Shown here piece by piece: positions 1 to 8,165 of a DNA stretch of 64,000 bases. The notes beneath the pieces were generated by a model. The model saw only the letters and a program-made list of their open reading frames with translations, searched no databases and was not told the DNA's origin. The stretch covers positions 16,416 through 80,415 of the forward strand of contig CAUZRQ010000010.1 of assembly GCA_963582065.1 (NCBI GenBank). Reading direction: 5' to 3'. Source of the DNA: UBA8437 sp963582065. Lineage in GTDB: Bacteria > Planctomycetota > Planctomycetia > Planctomycetales > Planctomycetaceae. Positions within the stretch are counted from its first letter, which is position 1, and every line of letters starts with the position of its first letter. The translations under genes and the position numbers were made by a program.

Positions 1-699
1 CTGCCCCCCCCACTCCGCGGCCAATTCCCTGGCACGCTCGGGATTTCGGTTGACCACCAACACGTCGCGGACGCCGTCGTCTCGAAGATACTGCAGCGTC
101 TCCTCGGCCATCTCACCGGCACCGATCACCAATACCGTCTTGTCATCGAACCGGTCGAAGATCCCCCTGGCGAATTCTCCCACCGCCACGCTGGCAATCG
201 AGACCCGGCCCTCGGCCAGTCGCGTTTCGGTTCTGACCCGTTTCGATACTCGGATGGCACACTGGAACAAGGCGTTGGTCAACGGCCCACATGCCTCGTT
301 GGCCTCGGCCTGCCGGTAGGCCTCCTTGACCTGGCTGACAATCTGTGGTTCGCCGAGAACCATGCTGTCGATGCTCGAACACACGCGGAACAGGTGCCCG
401 ACCGCCTCCGATCCACTGTGCTGCAAGAGGTCACCCAGGAACTCCTCGACCGGCACCCCGTGAAAACTCGACAGGAATCCGGCCAGTTCATCGTGAGTTG
501 GTGCAGCGGCGGCGTTGTCCTGGGCCGTGTAGAGTTCAACACGATTGCAGGTCGAAAGCACCACCGTCTCGCTGTTGGGAAACCGGTCTCTCAATTGCGT
601 GTATGCCGCCGCCAGTTGCTCGGCACCTGTGAACGCCAGCCGCTCCCGCAAATCGAGACTGGCCGTCTGGTGGTTGCAGTAAATCACCTGGAGGTTCAT
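1..699 (-). CDS. hemA: Glutamyl-tRNA reductase HemA (C-terminus cut by window edge)
   Basis: First committed step of C5-pathway tetrapyrrole synthesis: NADPH-dependent reduction of glutamyl-tRNA to glutamate-1-semialdehyde in the cytoplasm. The 233 visible codons hold the catalytic domain with STCNRVELY (nucleophile Cys51), the GEPQI/QVKEAYR substrate-binding segment near 117-129, and the start of the NADPH domain with VIGAGEM at 191-197. The family is usually about 420 residues, so the dimerisation domain lies outside the window. The ATG at 699 follows a G-rich stretch and overlaps the stop of the upstream HemX/CcsA-like gene in an ATGA, which suggests translational coupling. Confidence 0.95.
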   Translation of the reverse strand, partial: MNLQVIYCNHQTASLDLRERLAFTGAEQLAAAYTQLRDRFPNSETVVLSTCNRVELYTAQDNAAAAPTHDELAGFLSSFHGVPVEEFLGDLLQHSGSEAVGHLFRVCSSIDSMVLGEPQIVSQVKEAYRQAEANEACGPLTNALFQCAIRVSKRVRTETRLAEGRVSIASVAVGEFARGIFDRFDDKTVLVIGAGEMAEETLQYLRDDGVRDVLVVNRNPERARELAAEWGGQ

Positions 700-1607
700 G
701 ACCGCCCCCCCGTATCGACGGGACCATCGTCCGGTCGGTGGAGACTAGTACTCGCATGCCCCGAAAAACCGGGACTGCTGCTGGCCAATACGTTCAGCCC
801 GACGACGGTCACCAGCAGGAAGCCGCACGCAAGCAAAGTCCGCCAGGCCACCTGCTTTCCGGTGGCACGTGGCGTGAACAGCATCCAACCGAACAGGCCC
901 ATCAGTCCCAGCCACGAGATCCCGTTGATGATCACGACCGGGTCCCCCAGTGAAAGCTCTCTCGCACCCTCAGACGCAAAGAGCAACAGCACCAACCCGG
1001 TGCCCATCCCCACCGTCAACAGTGGAACCGACACCATCACGCTCCACCAATTCATCCGCGAGAGTCGCTCCAGGCTCGGCAGTTTCAACCCGGTCGCCGA
1101 GCCGCCCTTTTGCCGCAACCTTCGGTGTTGCAGCAGGTACATCAGGCTCAACACGATTCCGGCCAGCACGCCGGCCGACCCGATTGCCAGGGAACTGACA
1201 TGCAGCATCGTCCAGCCACGGCGTGCCGCTTCGTCCGCGTTCAGCAACTGGCTCGGCTCGTCGGCCAGGAAATACGACGACCCGATCAACGCCAGTACCA
1301 GGGGCAGCAGAAACACTCCGACGGACAACGTGCGATCACAGCAGATCAGGAACAGGTGAAAGCCGACCACCAACCACGCCAGCACAAGGGTCCAGTCCTG
1401 GCTCGAACTCAACAAGGGGGGCAACAACTCCTCACGTCCCTTGTCGGCGGCATTCAACAGAAACAGCGTGTGCGCAACGAACCCGGCCGCGGAAAAGCCG
1501 ACCCCGACCATCCACATGGTCCGACCCGGTTTCTTCAGCCGCAACACGTCCAGCGCAAAGGCCACCGCGTAGCTGGCAAAAAAGCAGAAGATCGTGACGT
1601 CGGCCAT
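696..1607 (-). CDS. HemX/CcsA-like cytochrome c assembly membrane protein
   Basis: A 303-residue integral membrane protein with about eight hydrophobic helices and a conserved-looking His in WTMLHVSS, as in the CcsA/HemX (cytochrome c assembly protein) family. Homologues next to hemA are usually called HemX and are thought to influence glutamyl-tRNA reductase level; CcsA-type members handle haem for cytochrome c maturation. The tryptophan-rich WWD haem motif of true CcsA is not evident, so HemX-like is preferred. I take the ATG at 1607 because GGAG lies 7-10 bases upstream; an ATG at 1631 is possible. Its stop overlaps the hemA start by four bases. Confidence 0.8.
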   Translation of the reverse strand: MADVTIFCFFASYAVAFALDVLRLKKPGRTMWMVGVGFSAAGFVAHTLFLLNAADKGREELLPPLLSSSQDWTLVLAWLVVGFHLFLICCDRTLSVGVFLLPLVLALIGSSYFLADEPSQLLNADEAARRGWTMLHVSSLAIGSAGVLAGIVLSLMYLLQHRRLRQKGGSATGLKLPSLERLSRMNWWSVMVSVPLLTVGMGTGLVLLLFASEGARELSLGDPVVIINGISWLGLMGLFGWMLFTPRATGKQVAWRTLLACGFLLVTVVGLNVLASSSPGFSGHASTSLHRPDDGPVDTGGRS

Positions 1608-1806
1608 CTCCGTCTCCACCGGTCCCTTCACTCATCCTAGTGGCTGGTCAAACCACCGACCACCCGTGGTCTCCTGGCCGGTGATTCCAGGCCGACAGGC
1701 CACTTCCGGATGTTCCGGTCATACCGGTTCCTCTCAATTCTCCCCCCACCTGACGCCGATCCCTCATAGGAGGAATCGTGCGGAAACCCACAGGGAGGTT
1801 GGGCAG

Positions 1807-3213
1807 ATGAGGTCGCCACGTTGGCTGATCCCGATCGTCTTGGTGGGTCTTTCGGGGCGGACACCCATTCCGCCTCTCGAGTCGCCTCGCCCCACAGAAA
1901 CTGCAGCCGCTCCGATCACCGTCCAGGACGGATTCGCCCGTTTTCGAGTGCCGCCGCACCGCGCCGGCGAACTGGTCCTTGTCGTTTCGGCACTCGCCGC
2001 CGATCGGCAGCCGTTTCCGGTCTCTCTGAGTGTCGCATCATTCCAGGCCCATCCCACACAGGCGGCCTCACCGCCGTTGCTGGCCATTCATCCGTATCGG
2101 AGTCGTCGGCTCGCCTTCCGATCTGTTCAGTTCATCGATGGCCGGGTGATCCAAGTTTCGACCACAGCCTCTTCCCGCCGCCGCCGCATCTTCGATGTTC
2201 CGCTGCTGAACGGTCTCCCGGCACACGACGGCGGCTGCGTTCGCGTGGTCGCCCGCCCGGTCGCATCCGGTTCACGCAGCACCGTCTATCTGGACGAGGC
2301 TGCCGGTCGGGACAGTCGACACCTTGAACTGGCCGAAGCGGTCGTTTTGTGGTTGGAGACCACCATCATGCCGCTGGGCGACAGTCTCGTCGGGCCACCT
2401 GCCGACATCGACAATGATGGACGACTCGCGATCCTGCTGACGCCCTGCCTGGGATACCTGCAGCGCGGTCGCACAACGGTCGGTGGCTTTGTGCGGGCCG
2501 CCGACTTCCGACCGAACCTCGAGCGGCCTCACTCGAACCAGGCCGACATGATCTACCTGAACACCAGCCTGGTTCCGAGCCTCGGCCTGGGTGACGTGCT
2601 CGCCCACGAGTACCGACACGTGCTGAGTTGCAGCAACCGCGATGCTCTCGGTCGCCCGCCCGAAGAAGACTGGCTCAATGAGGCGCTGGCTCACTTGGCC
2701 GAACCCGGGCCCACCAACATCTTGCACAGGATCCAAGCTTTCCTGGCCGATCCGTCACGCTATCCCCTGGTCGTGCCGGACTACTATCAGGCCGGCTTGT
2801 GGCGATGCGACGGAGTCCGCGGCGCGACATTCCTGTTCCTCGACTGGTGCTTCCAACAACACGGAGAGCAACTGGCCGGACGACTGCTCCGCTCCCGCCG
2901 CACCGGTGTCGCAAATATCGAGCAGATGACCTGCCGGCGGTTCCCCGGTCTCTTCCGGGACTGGAGCCTGGCGATGCTGCACGGCGACATCCCGTCTCAT
3001 CCCGGTGGCCCGACTCTACTGGACTGGCCCAATGCGGCCCCGCTGCAACTTGAAATCGCCGGAACCGCTACGGCCTACATCGCACCCCGACGACTGCGTC
3101 CGGGAACAGTCGTCCACGTCAAGGCTCCGGCCTCGGCACGCCTGCAGGTCACCGCAACCGTGCGACCGACTACGGAGTGGCTTCCTCGCCCGAATATTTC
3201 AGCCGTTCCTTGA
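1807..3213 (+). CDS. Secreted M30-like zinc metallopeptidase
   Basis: A 468-residue protein with a short N-terminal hydrophobic segment. The central region has HEYRH (from residue 267), an HExxH zinc motif, and about 20 residues later DWLNEALAHLAE, which supplies a plausible third ligand (Glu). A preceding DIDNDGR stretch resembles a calcium-binding loop. This layout is like the M30 (hyicolysin) group. A beta-rich C-terminal tail follows. The open frame extends upstream, but that part is low-quality sequence and the ATG at 1807 starts a signal-like segment. The gene is divergent from the hemX/hemA pair, and its 3' end overlaps the convergent gene by 44 bases. Substrate unknown. Confidence 0.65.
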   Translation: MRSPRWLIPIVLVGLSGRTPIPPLESPRPTETAAAPITVQDGFARFRVPPHRAGELVLVVSALAADRQPFPVSLSVASFQAHPTQAASPPLLAIHPYRSRRLAFRSVQFIDGRVIQVSTTASSRRRRIFDVPLLNGLPAHDGGCVRVVARPVASGSRSTVYLDEAAGRDSRHLELAEAVVLWLETTIMPLGDSLVGPPADIDNDGRLAILLTPCLGYLQRGRTTVGGFVRAADFRPNLERPHSNQADMIYLNTSLVPSLGLGDVLAHEYRHVLSCSNRDALGRPPEEDWLNEALAHLAEPGPTNILHRIQAFLADPSRYPLVVPDYYQAGLWRCDGVRGATFLFLDWCFQQHGEQLAGRLLRSRRTGVANIEQMTCRRFPGLFRDWSLAMLHGDIPSHPGGPTLLDWPNAAPLQLEIAGTATAYIAPRRLRPGTVVHVKAPASARLQVTATVRPTTEWLPRPNISAVP

Positions 3214-3652
3214 ACAACTGTGTCAGGCGACGGATCGGGTACATCTGGACGACCTTGCCCTTGTAGGTCACCCGCCCCTGGCTGTCTTTGGCAATGTGCT
3301 CCTGGATCTCCACGTTTGCCAATCCGGCGTAAAGTGCAGCAAACGTCTCGGGATCCACTCCGCGACCCTTCTCGAGATCGCCTTTCACGTCGAGCCCCCC
3401 CACGCTGACGGCGAAGAGGTTCATGCCGCTGGTGGCCGGCACGTAACGGCCTTCTCGCTTCAACGAAGCCGCCGCGGTCTTGATCGCGTCGAATCCACTG
3501 GTGATCTTCTCAACCGAGTCCTCAGACGGCCCCTGTGGAGCCGCGGCGTTCTGGGCCGCCAGGCCCTGAGGAGCCAACAGCCCGACGTGACCGGCAAGGT
3601 ATCCCAGGGCGAGGAGCGTCAGCAGCAAAAAACCATGTCCAAATCGTTGCAT
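3170..3652 (-). CDS. Secreted hypothetical protein
   Basis: A 160-residue protein with a clear N-terminal signal or anchor segment (FLLLTLLALGYLAGHVGLL, residues 8-26), then an Ala/Gln/Pro-rich linker and a small mixed alpha/beta domain with GMNLFAVSVGGLDVKGDL in the middle. No family recognised. The signal segment points to the periplasm or the outer face of the cytoplasmic membrane. It lies about 100 bases downstream of the small membrane gene ending at 3752 on the same strand. Its end overlaps the convergent metallopeptidase by 44 bases. Confidence 0.6.
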   Translation of the reverse strand: MQRFGHGFLLLTLLALGYLAGHVGLLAPQGLAAQNAAAPQGPSEDSVEKITSGFDAIKTAAASLKREGRYVPATSGMNLFAVSVGGLDVKGDLEKGRGVDPETFAALYAGLANVEIQEHIAKDSQGRVTYKGKVVQMYPIRRLTQLFKERLKYSGEEATP

Positions 3653-3751
3653 CGTCTTCTCTCTCCTGCTCGGTTTACGGGCCTGTCGCTTTCGTGGTGG
3701 ACCTGCCCGATCGTCTCAACCGCCTCTCAGAACCGCAAGAGCGGTTCCCGT

Positions 3752-3955
3752 TCAAGCGGCGTCCTGGTCTGCCGTCGTGGACCCGACTCTCCGCGACACC
3801 TCGCCGCGAACCCGTTCCCCGGCTTTCACATCGACCGTCGGTGAATTCCCAAACGCGGTTCCGGAAAGAAGCATCAGTCCGATCGATCCGACCATGGCCG
3901 CCAGGCAGGTGATCACCGCGATCTCGTCATGCGTGACACCATCAAGAAATTCCAT
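3752..3955 (-). CDS. Small single-pass membrane protein, hypothetical
   Basis: A 67-residue reading frame starting MEFLDGVTHDEI, with one hydrophobic segment (AVITCLAAMVGSIGLMLLSG, about 13-32) and a charged, Arg-rich C-terminal tail. The frame is open further upstream, but that portion is Arg/Pro-rich and not protein-like, so the ATG at 3955 is chosen. Similar one-helix small proteins are common in planctomycetes and rarely annotated. It may share a transcript with the secreted protein at 3170-3652. No function can be assigned. Confidence 0.4.
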   Translation of the reverse strand: MEFLDGVTHDEIAVITCLAAMVGSIGLMLLSGTAFGNSPTVDVKAGERVRGEVSRRVGSTTADQDAA

Positions 3956-4232
3956 CACGGCCTTGTCTCCGCGTATCACAGGGGTCGGTCTTGGTACGGT
4001 CCAGTACAACGCGACGGATGGGCGCACCCCGCCCCGTCTCTTCGGATGTCGACCTGCAACCCGCCGGCTCTCCACCAACCTCTTCGGGAAACCGTTTGGG
4101 GCGGATGGACCGGTTGTGCCACACGCAGCGAAGGTAACTCCGATCGATCTTGACCAGCCGCCACGGCTTGCCGTATAGCGATCACGATCGCGGCGTTTTC
4201 CGTTCCCCCATGGGTTCAACGGCCACTGTTTC
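3956..4232. other. Divergent intergenic region
   Basis: About 280 bases between the small membrane protein on the minus strand and the LptF/G permease on the plus strand. Open frames here are Arg/Pro-rich shadows. The only element I can support is the sigma70-like promoter at 4150-4179 pointing to the permease. Confidence 0.4.
4150..4179 (+). promoter_or_regulatory. Candidate sigma70 promoter for the LptF/G gene
   Basis: TTGACC at 4150-4155 and TATAGC at 4174-4179 are separated by 18 bases. They match the -35 and -10 consensus at 5/6 and 4/6 positions and lie about 55 bases before the GTG at 4233. Inferred from consensus only. Confidence 0.4.
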
Positions 4233-5405
4233 GTGCCACTGCTGTACCGCCACATCCTGGGACAACTTCTTCGCGTCTTCCTGGGCGTATTGTCCGTACT
4301 GACGGTGGTGATGATCGTTGGCGGAGCATTTCAGGAAATCAGCGACAACGGCCTGGGGGTGTTCCAGACACTGCAGATTCTCCCTTACATCATCCCCAGC
4401 CTGCTTCCGTTCTCGATCCCGATCGCCGTTCTTCTGACTGTCTGCATCGTCTACGGACGCATGGCAGCCGACCAGGAAGTGACCGCAGCCAAGGCAGCCG
4501 GCATCCCCGTGCTGACACTTCTGTGGCCGGCTGTGTTTCTGGGCGGAATGCTCAGTGCCGGTTCGTTGATGCTCACCGACCAGGCCATCCCGTGGTCGGT
4601 CGGTAACATCCGCCGGGTGGTGGCGATGGCAATGGAAGACATCGTGCTGGACATGCTGCGGACCCACAACGAACTCGCACTTCCACGAGGCGGCATGTCG
4701 ATCTCGGTTCGAGGCGTCTCCGGACGGACGCTGCAGAGACCGATCGTCAAATTCACTTCCGCCAGCGGCCAACCGGTCACGGCCCAGGCCCACGAAGCCC
4801 ACCTGGCATTCGACCCGGCCCGGGGTCGCATCATTCTCACCCTGAGCGACTGTCACCTGGACGTGCCCGGCCGCGGCTCGTTCTGGCTGGCTGAGGTCAC
4901 CCGGGCCCTGCCGCTTCCGGGCGATCTGAACCGGACCAAACCACGCCACATGAGCATCCAGACGCTCAAGGCCAAACTCTACGACGAGACCCTGAAGCGA
5001 ACTGACATTGACGAACAAAGAGCGATTGCGGCGGCTTTCCGTCTGGCCACAGGGGACTTCTCCGGCTGGTTCGCATCCGCTGCGGAAGACAAGACGGTCC
5101 GCGAGTCCCTGGAGACCCGCGCAAGACTGCGAACAGAGATGCACAGTCGCATCGCGTTCTCCAGCAGTTGTTTCTTCTTCGTCCTGGTCGGGGCCCCGTT
5201 GGCCATCACCCAGGCACGCCGCCAGGTGTTGACCAACTTCCTGGCCTGTTTCCTGCCAATCATCCTGATCTACTATCCCGTCGTCATGCTCTGCATGACC
5301 CAGAGCAAGACAGGAATAGTCGACCCCGCCTGGGCGATGTGGATGGGGAACCTGATCCTGCTGGCTGGCGGGCTGACGCTGTTTCGCCGCTGCTGCCGGC
5401 ACTGA
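4233..5405 (+). CDS. LptF/LptG-family LPS export permease
   Basis: A 390-residue inner-membrane protein of the YjgP/YjgQ (LptF/LptG) family, half of the permease that pulls lipopolysaccharide from the inner membrane into the Lpt bridge. Visible are the N-terminal YRHILGQLLRVFLGVLSVL helix, two more helices near 45-75 and 100-120, a soluble beta-jellyroll-like region (about 130-265), and three C-terminal helices. The ATVYGR-like coupling region appears as VCIVYGRMAADQEVTA. Translation begins at GTG 4233; no strong ribosome site is seen. A second family member is at 21481-22605, so the two together could form the heterodimer. Which is F and which is G cannot be decided here. Confidence 0.85.
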   Translation: MPLLYRHILGQLLRVFLGVLSVLTVVMIVGGAFQEISDNGLGVFQTLQILPYIIPSLLPFSIPIAVLLTVCIVYGRMAADQEVTAAKAAGIPVLTLLWPAVFLGGMLSAGSLMLTDQAIPWSVGNIRRVVAMAMEDIVLDMLRTHNELALPRGGMSISVRGVSGRTLQRPIVKFTSASGQPVTAQAHEAHLAFDPARGRIILTLSDCHLDVPGRGSFWLAEVTRALPLPGDLNRTKPRHMSIQTLKAKLYDETLKRTDIDEQRAIAAAFRLATGDFSGWFASAAEDKTVRESLETRARLRTEMHSRIAFSSSCFFFVLVGAPLAITQARRQVLTNFLACFLPIILIYYPVVMLCMTQSKTGIVDPAWAMWMGNLILLAGGLTLFRRCCRH

Positions 5406-5429
5406 TCATCGGCCTGCACCGACCGCACA

Positions 5430-5478
5430 GCAAACCGCCCCGTCCCGCCTGACAGCGGAACGGGGCTGACTGGTTTGC
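5430..5478. terminator. Strong hairpin between convergent genes, likely bidirectional terminator
   Basis: Nested inverted repeats: GCAAACC (5430-5436) pairs with GGTTTGC (5472-5478); GCCCCGT (5437-5443) pairs with ACGGGGC (5460-5466); CCGC (5445-5448) pairs with GCGG (5455-5458) around a six-base loop. There is one internal mismatch and one five-base bulge. It lies between the stop of the LptF/G gene and the stop of the convergent DUF1501 gene. There is no U-tract. Confidence 0.6.
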
Positions 5479-5499
5479 CCAACTCGACCAAGCCCCTGA

Positions 5500-6801
5500 T
5501 CAGACGAGGCTCGGAATCGGCTTTCCGGTTTCGATCATGAAGACCGGGCGACCACCCTGGTCGATGAACTGGGTCCCCTGGTCGATCCCCAGCACGTGGA
5601 ACACCGTGGCCATCAGGTCCTGCGGAGTCACCGGGTTGTTCTTGGGACGGTAGGCCTTCGCGTCGGACTCGCCGACCGTCTGACCCATCCGCAGCCCACC
5701 ACCGGCCAGGGCCAGCGTCGAGAGCGGTGCCCAGTGATCACGACCCTTGTTCTTGTTGATCTTGGGTGTCCGGCCAAACTCGCCGGTGACAACCAGCAGA
5801 ATGCGATCCGAGAGACCACGCTGGTGAACGTCGTCGACGAAGGCGGAGACAGCCCGATCGACGACCGGTCCACGGCCGTTCATCGCGCCCGCGATATTGC
5901 CGTGCATGTCCCAACCGCCGTAGGACATTGTGACGAAACCGCATCCGGCTTCGCACAGACGCCGAGCCATCAGCATGCTGTTGCCCAAGCCGCCGCCGTA
6001 CTTTGACACGGTACGAGGATCTTCCTTCTTCAGGTCGAACGCCTCGGGTGCCTTGCCCAGCACCAGGTTGAACGCCTGCTGCTCGAACGCATTGAGACCT
6101 TCGACCACGCCATGCCGGTCGGCCGTCCGACGCAGGCGATCCAAACCCGTCAACAGGCTCCGCCTGTCCTCGAGCCGTCCGACCTGCGTCTGCAGGCTCA
6201 TGTTCTTCCGGGCCTCACCACTGGTCCCGAACGGGGCATACGGCGTGCCTAGGAATGCGGGGCCATCGGCAGCAATTCCACCCAACCGCACATACGTCGG
6301 CATGCCGGTCTCCAGATGGTTCGGCCCACGGTGCCTAGAAGCGATGGAACCGATCGAGGGGCGAGAGGGCAGGCCGCCGTTGTCAATGCCGCGATTGTTG
6401 TAGCCGGTCATCACCCAGTGGGTGCCGCCACCGTGCCCGCTGTTGCCGTGGTGGAACGAGCGGACAAAGGCCATCTTGTCGGCCACCTGGGCCATCCCCT
6501 TGAAGTTGCCGCCCAAGGTCACCCCGGGCACCCGGGTCTTCACTTCGCCGGTCACACTGCGGTATTCGACCGGCGCTGTCATCTTCGGATCGAAGGTCTC
6601 GACATGAGTCGGCCCGCCGCCGAGCCAGAGCCAAACCACTGACGTGTGCTTGGACGATTTTCCGGTCGCCGCTTCCAGCGCCGAACGAGCCTGCATCAGG
6701 CCACCCAGACCCAACGCACCCAACCCGCCAACTCGAAGAAAATCGCGTCGCGTCGTCCCGTCACAGTCACGGTAGCGTCGATCGGTCTGCAGCGTCAGCA
6801 T
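5500..6801 (-). CDS. DUF1501 protein with Tat signal
   Basis: A 433-residue DUF1501 (sulfatase-fold-like) protein typical of planctomycetes. TTRRDFLRVGGLGALGLGG (residues 16-34) is a twin-arginine signal, so it is exported folded. Hallmarks follow: WLWLGGGPTHVETFDPK, GHGGGTHWVMTGYNN, the TGEFGRTPKINKNKGRDHW signature and YGGWDMHGN. The function of the family is unknown, though members are usually encoded with DUF1549/DUF1553 cytochrome-like partners. No such partner is adjacent here. A methionine at 6801 gives the full-length family start. Confidence 0.9.
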   Translation of the reverse strand: MLTLQTDRRYRDCDGTTRRDFLRVGGLGALGLGGLMQARSALEAATGKSSKHTSVVWLWLGGGPTHVETFDPKMTAPVEYRSVTGEVKTRVPGVTLGGNFKGMAQVADKMAFVRSFHHGNSGHGGGTHWVMTGYNNRGIDNGGLPSRPSIGSIASRHRGPNHLETGMPTYVRLGGIAADGPAFLGTPYAPFGTSGEARKNMSLQTQVGRLEDRRSLLTGLDRLRRTADRHGVVEGLNAFEQQAFNLVLGKAPEAFDLKKEDPRTVSKYGGGLGNSMLMARRLCEAGCGFVTMSYGGWDMHGNIAGAMNGRGPVVDRAVSAFVDDVHQRGLSDRILLVVTGEFGRTPKINKNKGRDHWAPLSTLALAGGGLRMGQTVGESDAKAYRPKNNPVTPQDLMATVFHVLGIDQGTQFIDQGGRPVFMIETGKPIPSLV

Positions 6802-7214
6802 GAGTCACCTCCGTCAAGTACGCCAGCCGCCGGATTCCCACGAGATCCATCCCGCCTCCGGCGACCCACAACAGAAAACGTGGCAGCCGACTCGACTGCC
6901 CGTCTTGCTACTACGGAATCCTATCTGTCTCCCCATTCCGAGTCAACAATTCCCATCGGGTTTCCCCGATGTGTCGCCCTCCCCTTCCCTTATATATCGG
7001 ACGGTTTTCTCCCAACAGTGACCTGTTCCCCCGAACTTGAACCCACCAGGACTCCTGAGTCTCCGCATAAGACGGCCCCCCCCCCTAGTCGGTTAATCGA
7101 GCCGATTGTCGACGGTCAACCTGTTGTTGAACATCGAACGGATTATTCCTCGTCTCTCAACAGTCCGGAAGCAGTCACCACGACGGTTCCAGACACCCAC
7201 CGTGAGGCCCTATA
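6802..7214. other. Divergent intergenic region without a supported gene
   Basis: About 410 bases between the DUF1501 gene and mqnA. It is less GC-rich than its surroundings, includes a TATATA patch near 6990 and a run of ten C at 7076-7085, and presumably holds both promoters. I could not place either promoter with confidence. The open frame crossing it is Ser/Thr/Pro-rich and is rejected as coding. Confidence 0.5.
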
Positions 7215-8132
7215 ATGCCGGTTCCTGCCATTTCCAGATCTGTCGTCGATTTTGAAACACCCGTACGAATGACCGAACCGGGACCCATCAATCCGACTCG
7301 CGTCCGAATCGGGGCGGTGAACTACCTGAACTCCAAGCCCCTGATCGAGGGACTCAGGGAGGACCTGGCCGAGTTGGCCCCCGGTAGCGAGTTGTTCCTG
7401 GACTATCCGAGCCGCCTGGCTGACGATCTTGAAGCCGAACACCTCGATGTCGCCCTGGTGCCGTCGATCGAGTGTCTCCGCGATCCCGGCTACGAGGTGG
7501 TGACCGACGCGTGCGTGGCCGCCCACGGGCCGGTGCTTTCGGTCAAGCTCTACAGTCGCGTCCCGATTTCGGAGATCGCGTCATTGGCTCTGGACGAAGG
7601 TTCGCGGACCAGCGCCGCGCTGGCCCGGGTTTTGTTGGCCGAGAAATTCGGTCTCCATCCCAGGCTGGAACCCCTGCCGCTTGGCCGTTCCGTCGACGCC
7701 AGTTCCGCCGACGCGATTCTGCTGATCGGTGACCGTGCCATGCATCCCCCGCAGGAGACTTTCGTCGAAACCTGGGATCTGGGCGACATCTGGAACCAGT
7801 GGACGGGGTTGCCATTTGTCTTTGCTCTCTGGGCCACTCGTCCTGGCACTCCCCTGGGCCGAGTCGAAGAGGCCCTCGTGGCAGCCCGGGACCGCGGTCT
7901 CGAACGACTCGACCTGATCGCCGAACGTGAAGCCGTTGAACTCGGGATTTCGTCGGCCAAGGCTGCCGGCTATCTCCACGACAACCTGCACTTCCATCTC
8001 GGCCACGCCGAACGTCACGGATTGGAGTTGTTCCACCGACTGGCCGTCGCGCAGGGATTGGCATCCGAGTCCAGCGACGTGATCTTCCGTGACAACATTC
8101 CGGCCGACCCCCCGCTTGTCCATCGCACTTAG
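7215..8132 (+). CDS. mqnA: Chorismate dehydratase MqnA
   Basis: Futalosine-pathway menaquinone synthesis: converts chorismate to 3-enolpyruvylbenzoate, first step of the route. The 305-residue protein has the periplasmic-binding-protein-like fold of MqnA/MqnD, with RIGAVNYLNSKPL near residues 31-43, DYPSRLADDL, DVALVPSIECL, the SxxSRVP-like segment SVKLYSRVP, and GDRAMHPP. Translation may start at ATG 7215 or at ATG 7269 (MTEPG); the extra N-terminal residues are not conserved-looking. The next gene, mqnC, follows 33 bases downstream and supports the assignment. Confidence 0.9.
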   Translation: MPVPAISRSVVDFETPVRMTEPGPINPTRVRIGAVNYLNSKPLIEGLREDLAELAPGSELFLDYPSRLADDLEAEHLDVALVPSIECLRDPGYEVVTDACVAAHGPVLSVKLYSRVPISEIASLALDEGSRTSAALARVLLAEKFGLHPRLEPLPLGRSVDASSADAILLIGDRAMHPPQETFVETWDLGDIWNQWTGLPFVFALWATRPGTPLGRVEEALVAARDRGLERLDLIAEREAVELGISSAKAAGYLHDNLHFHLGHAERHGLELFHRLAVAQGLASESSDVIFRDNIPADPPLVHRT

Positions 8133-8165
8133 TGTTCCCCAACCTCCGCTCAATCCCCCGAATTC

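Noticed and set aside
4182..5402. 406-residue minus-strand frame antisense to the LptF/G gene
   Set aside because: Gln/His/Asp-rich shadow with no family features; the plus strand has the clear permease.
7076..7085. Run of ten C before mqnA
   Set aside because: Could be a phase-variable tract, but it is outside any reading frame and spacing to a promoter is unclear.
6646..7215. 189-residue plus-strand frame across the mqnA upstream region
   Set aside because: Ser/Thr/Pro-rich, no domain, overlaps the DUF1501 start on the other strand.
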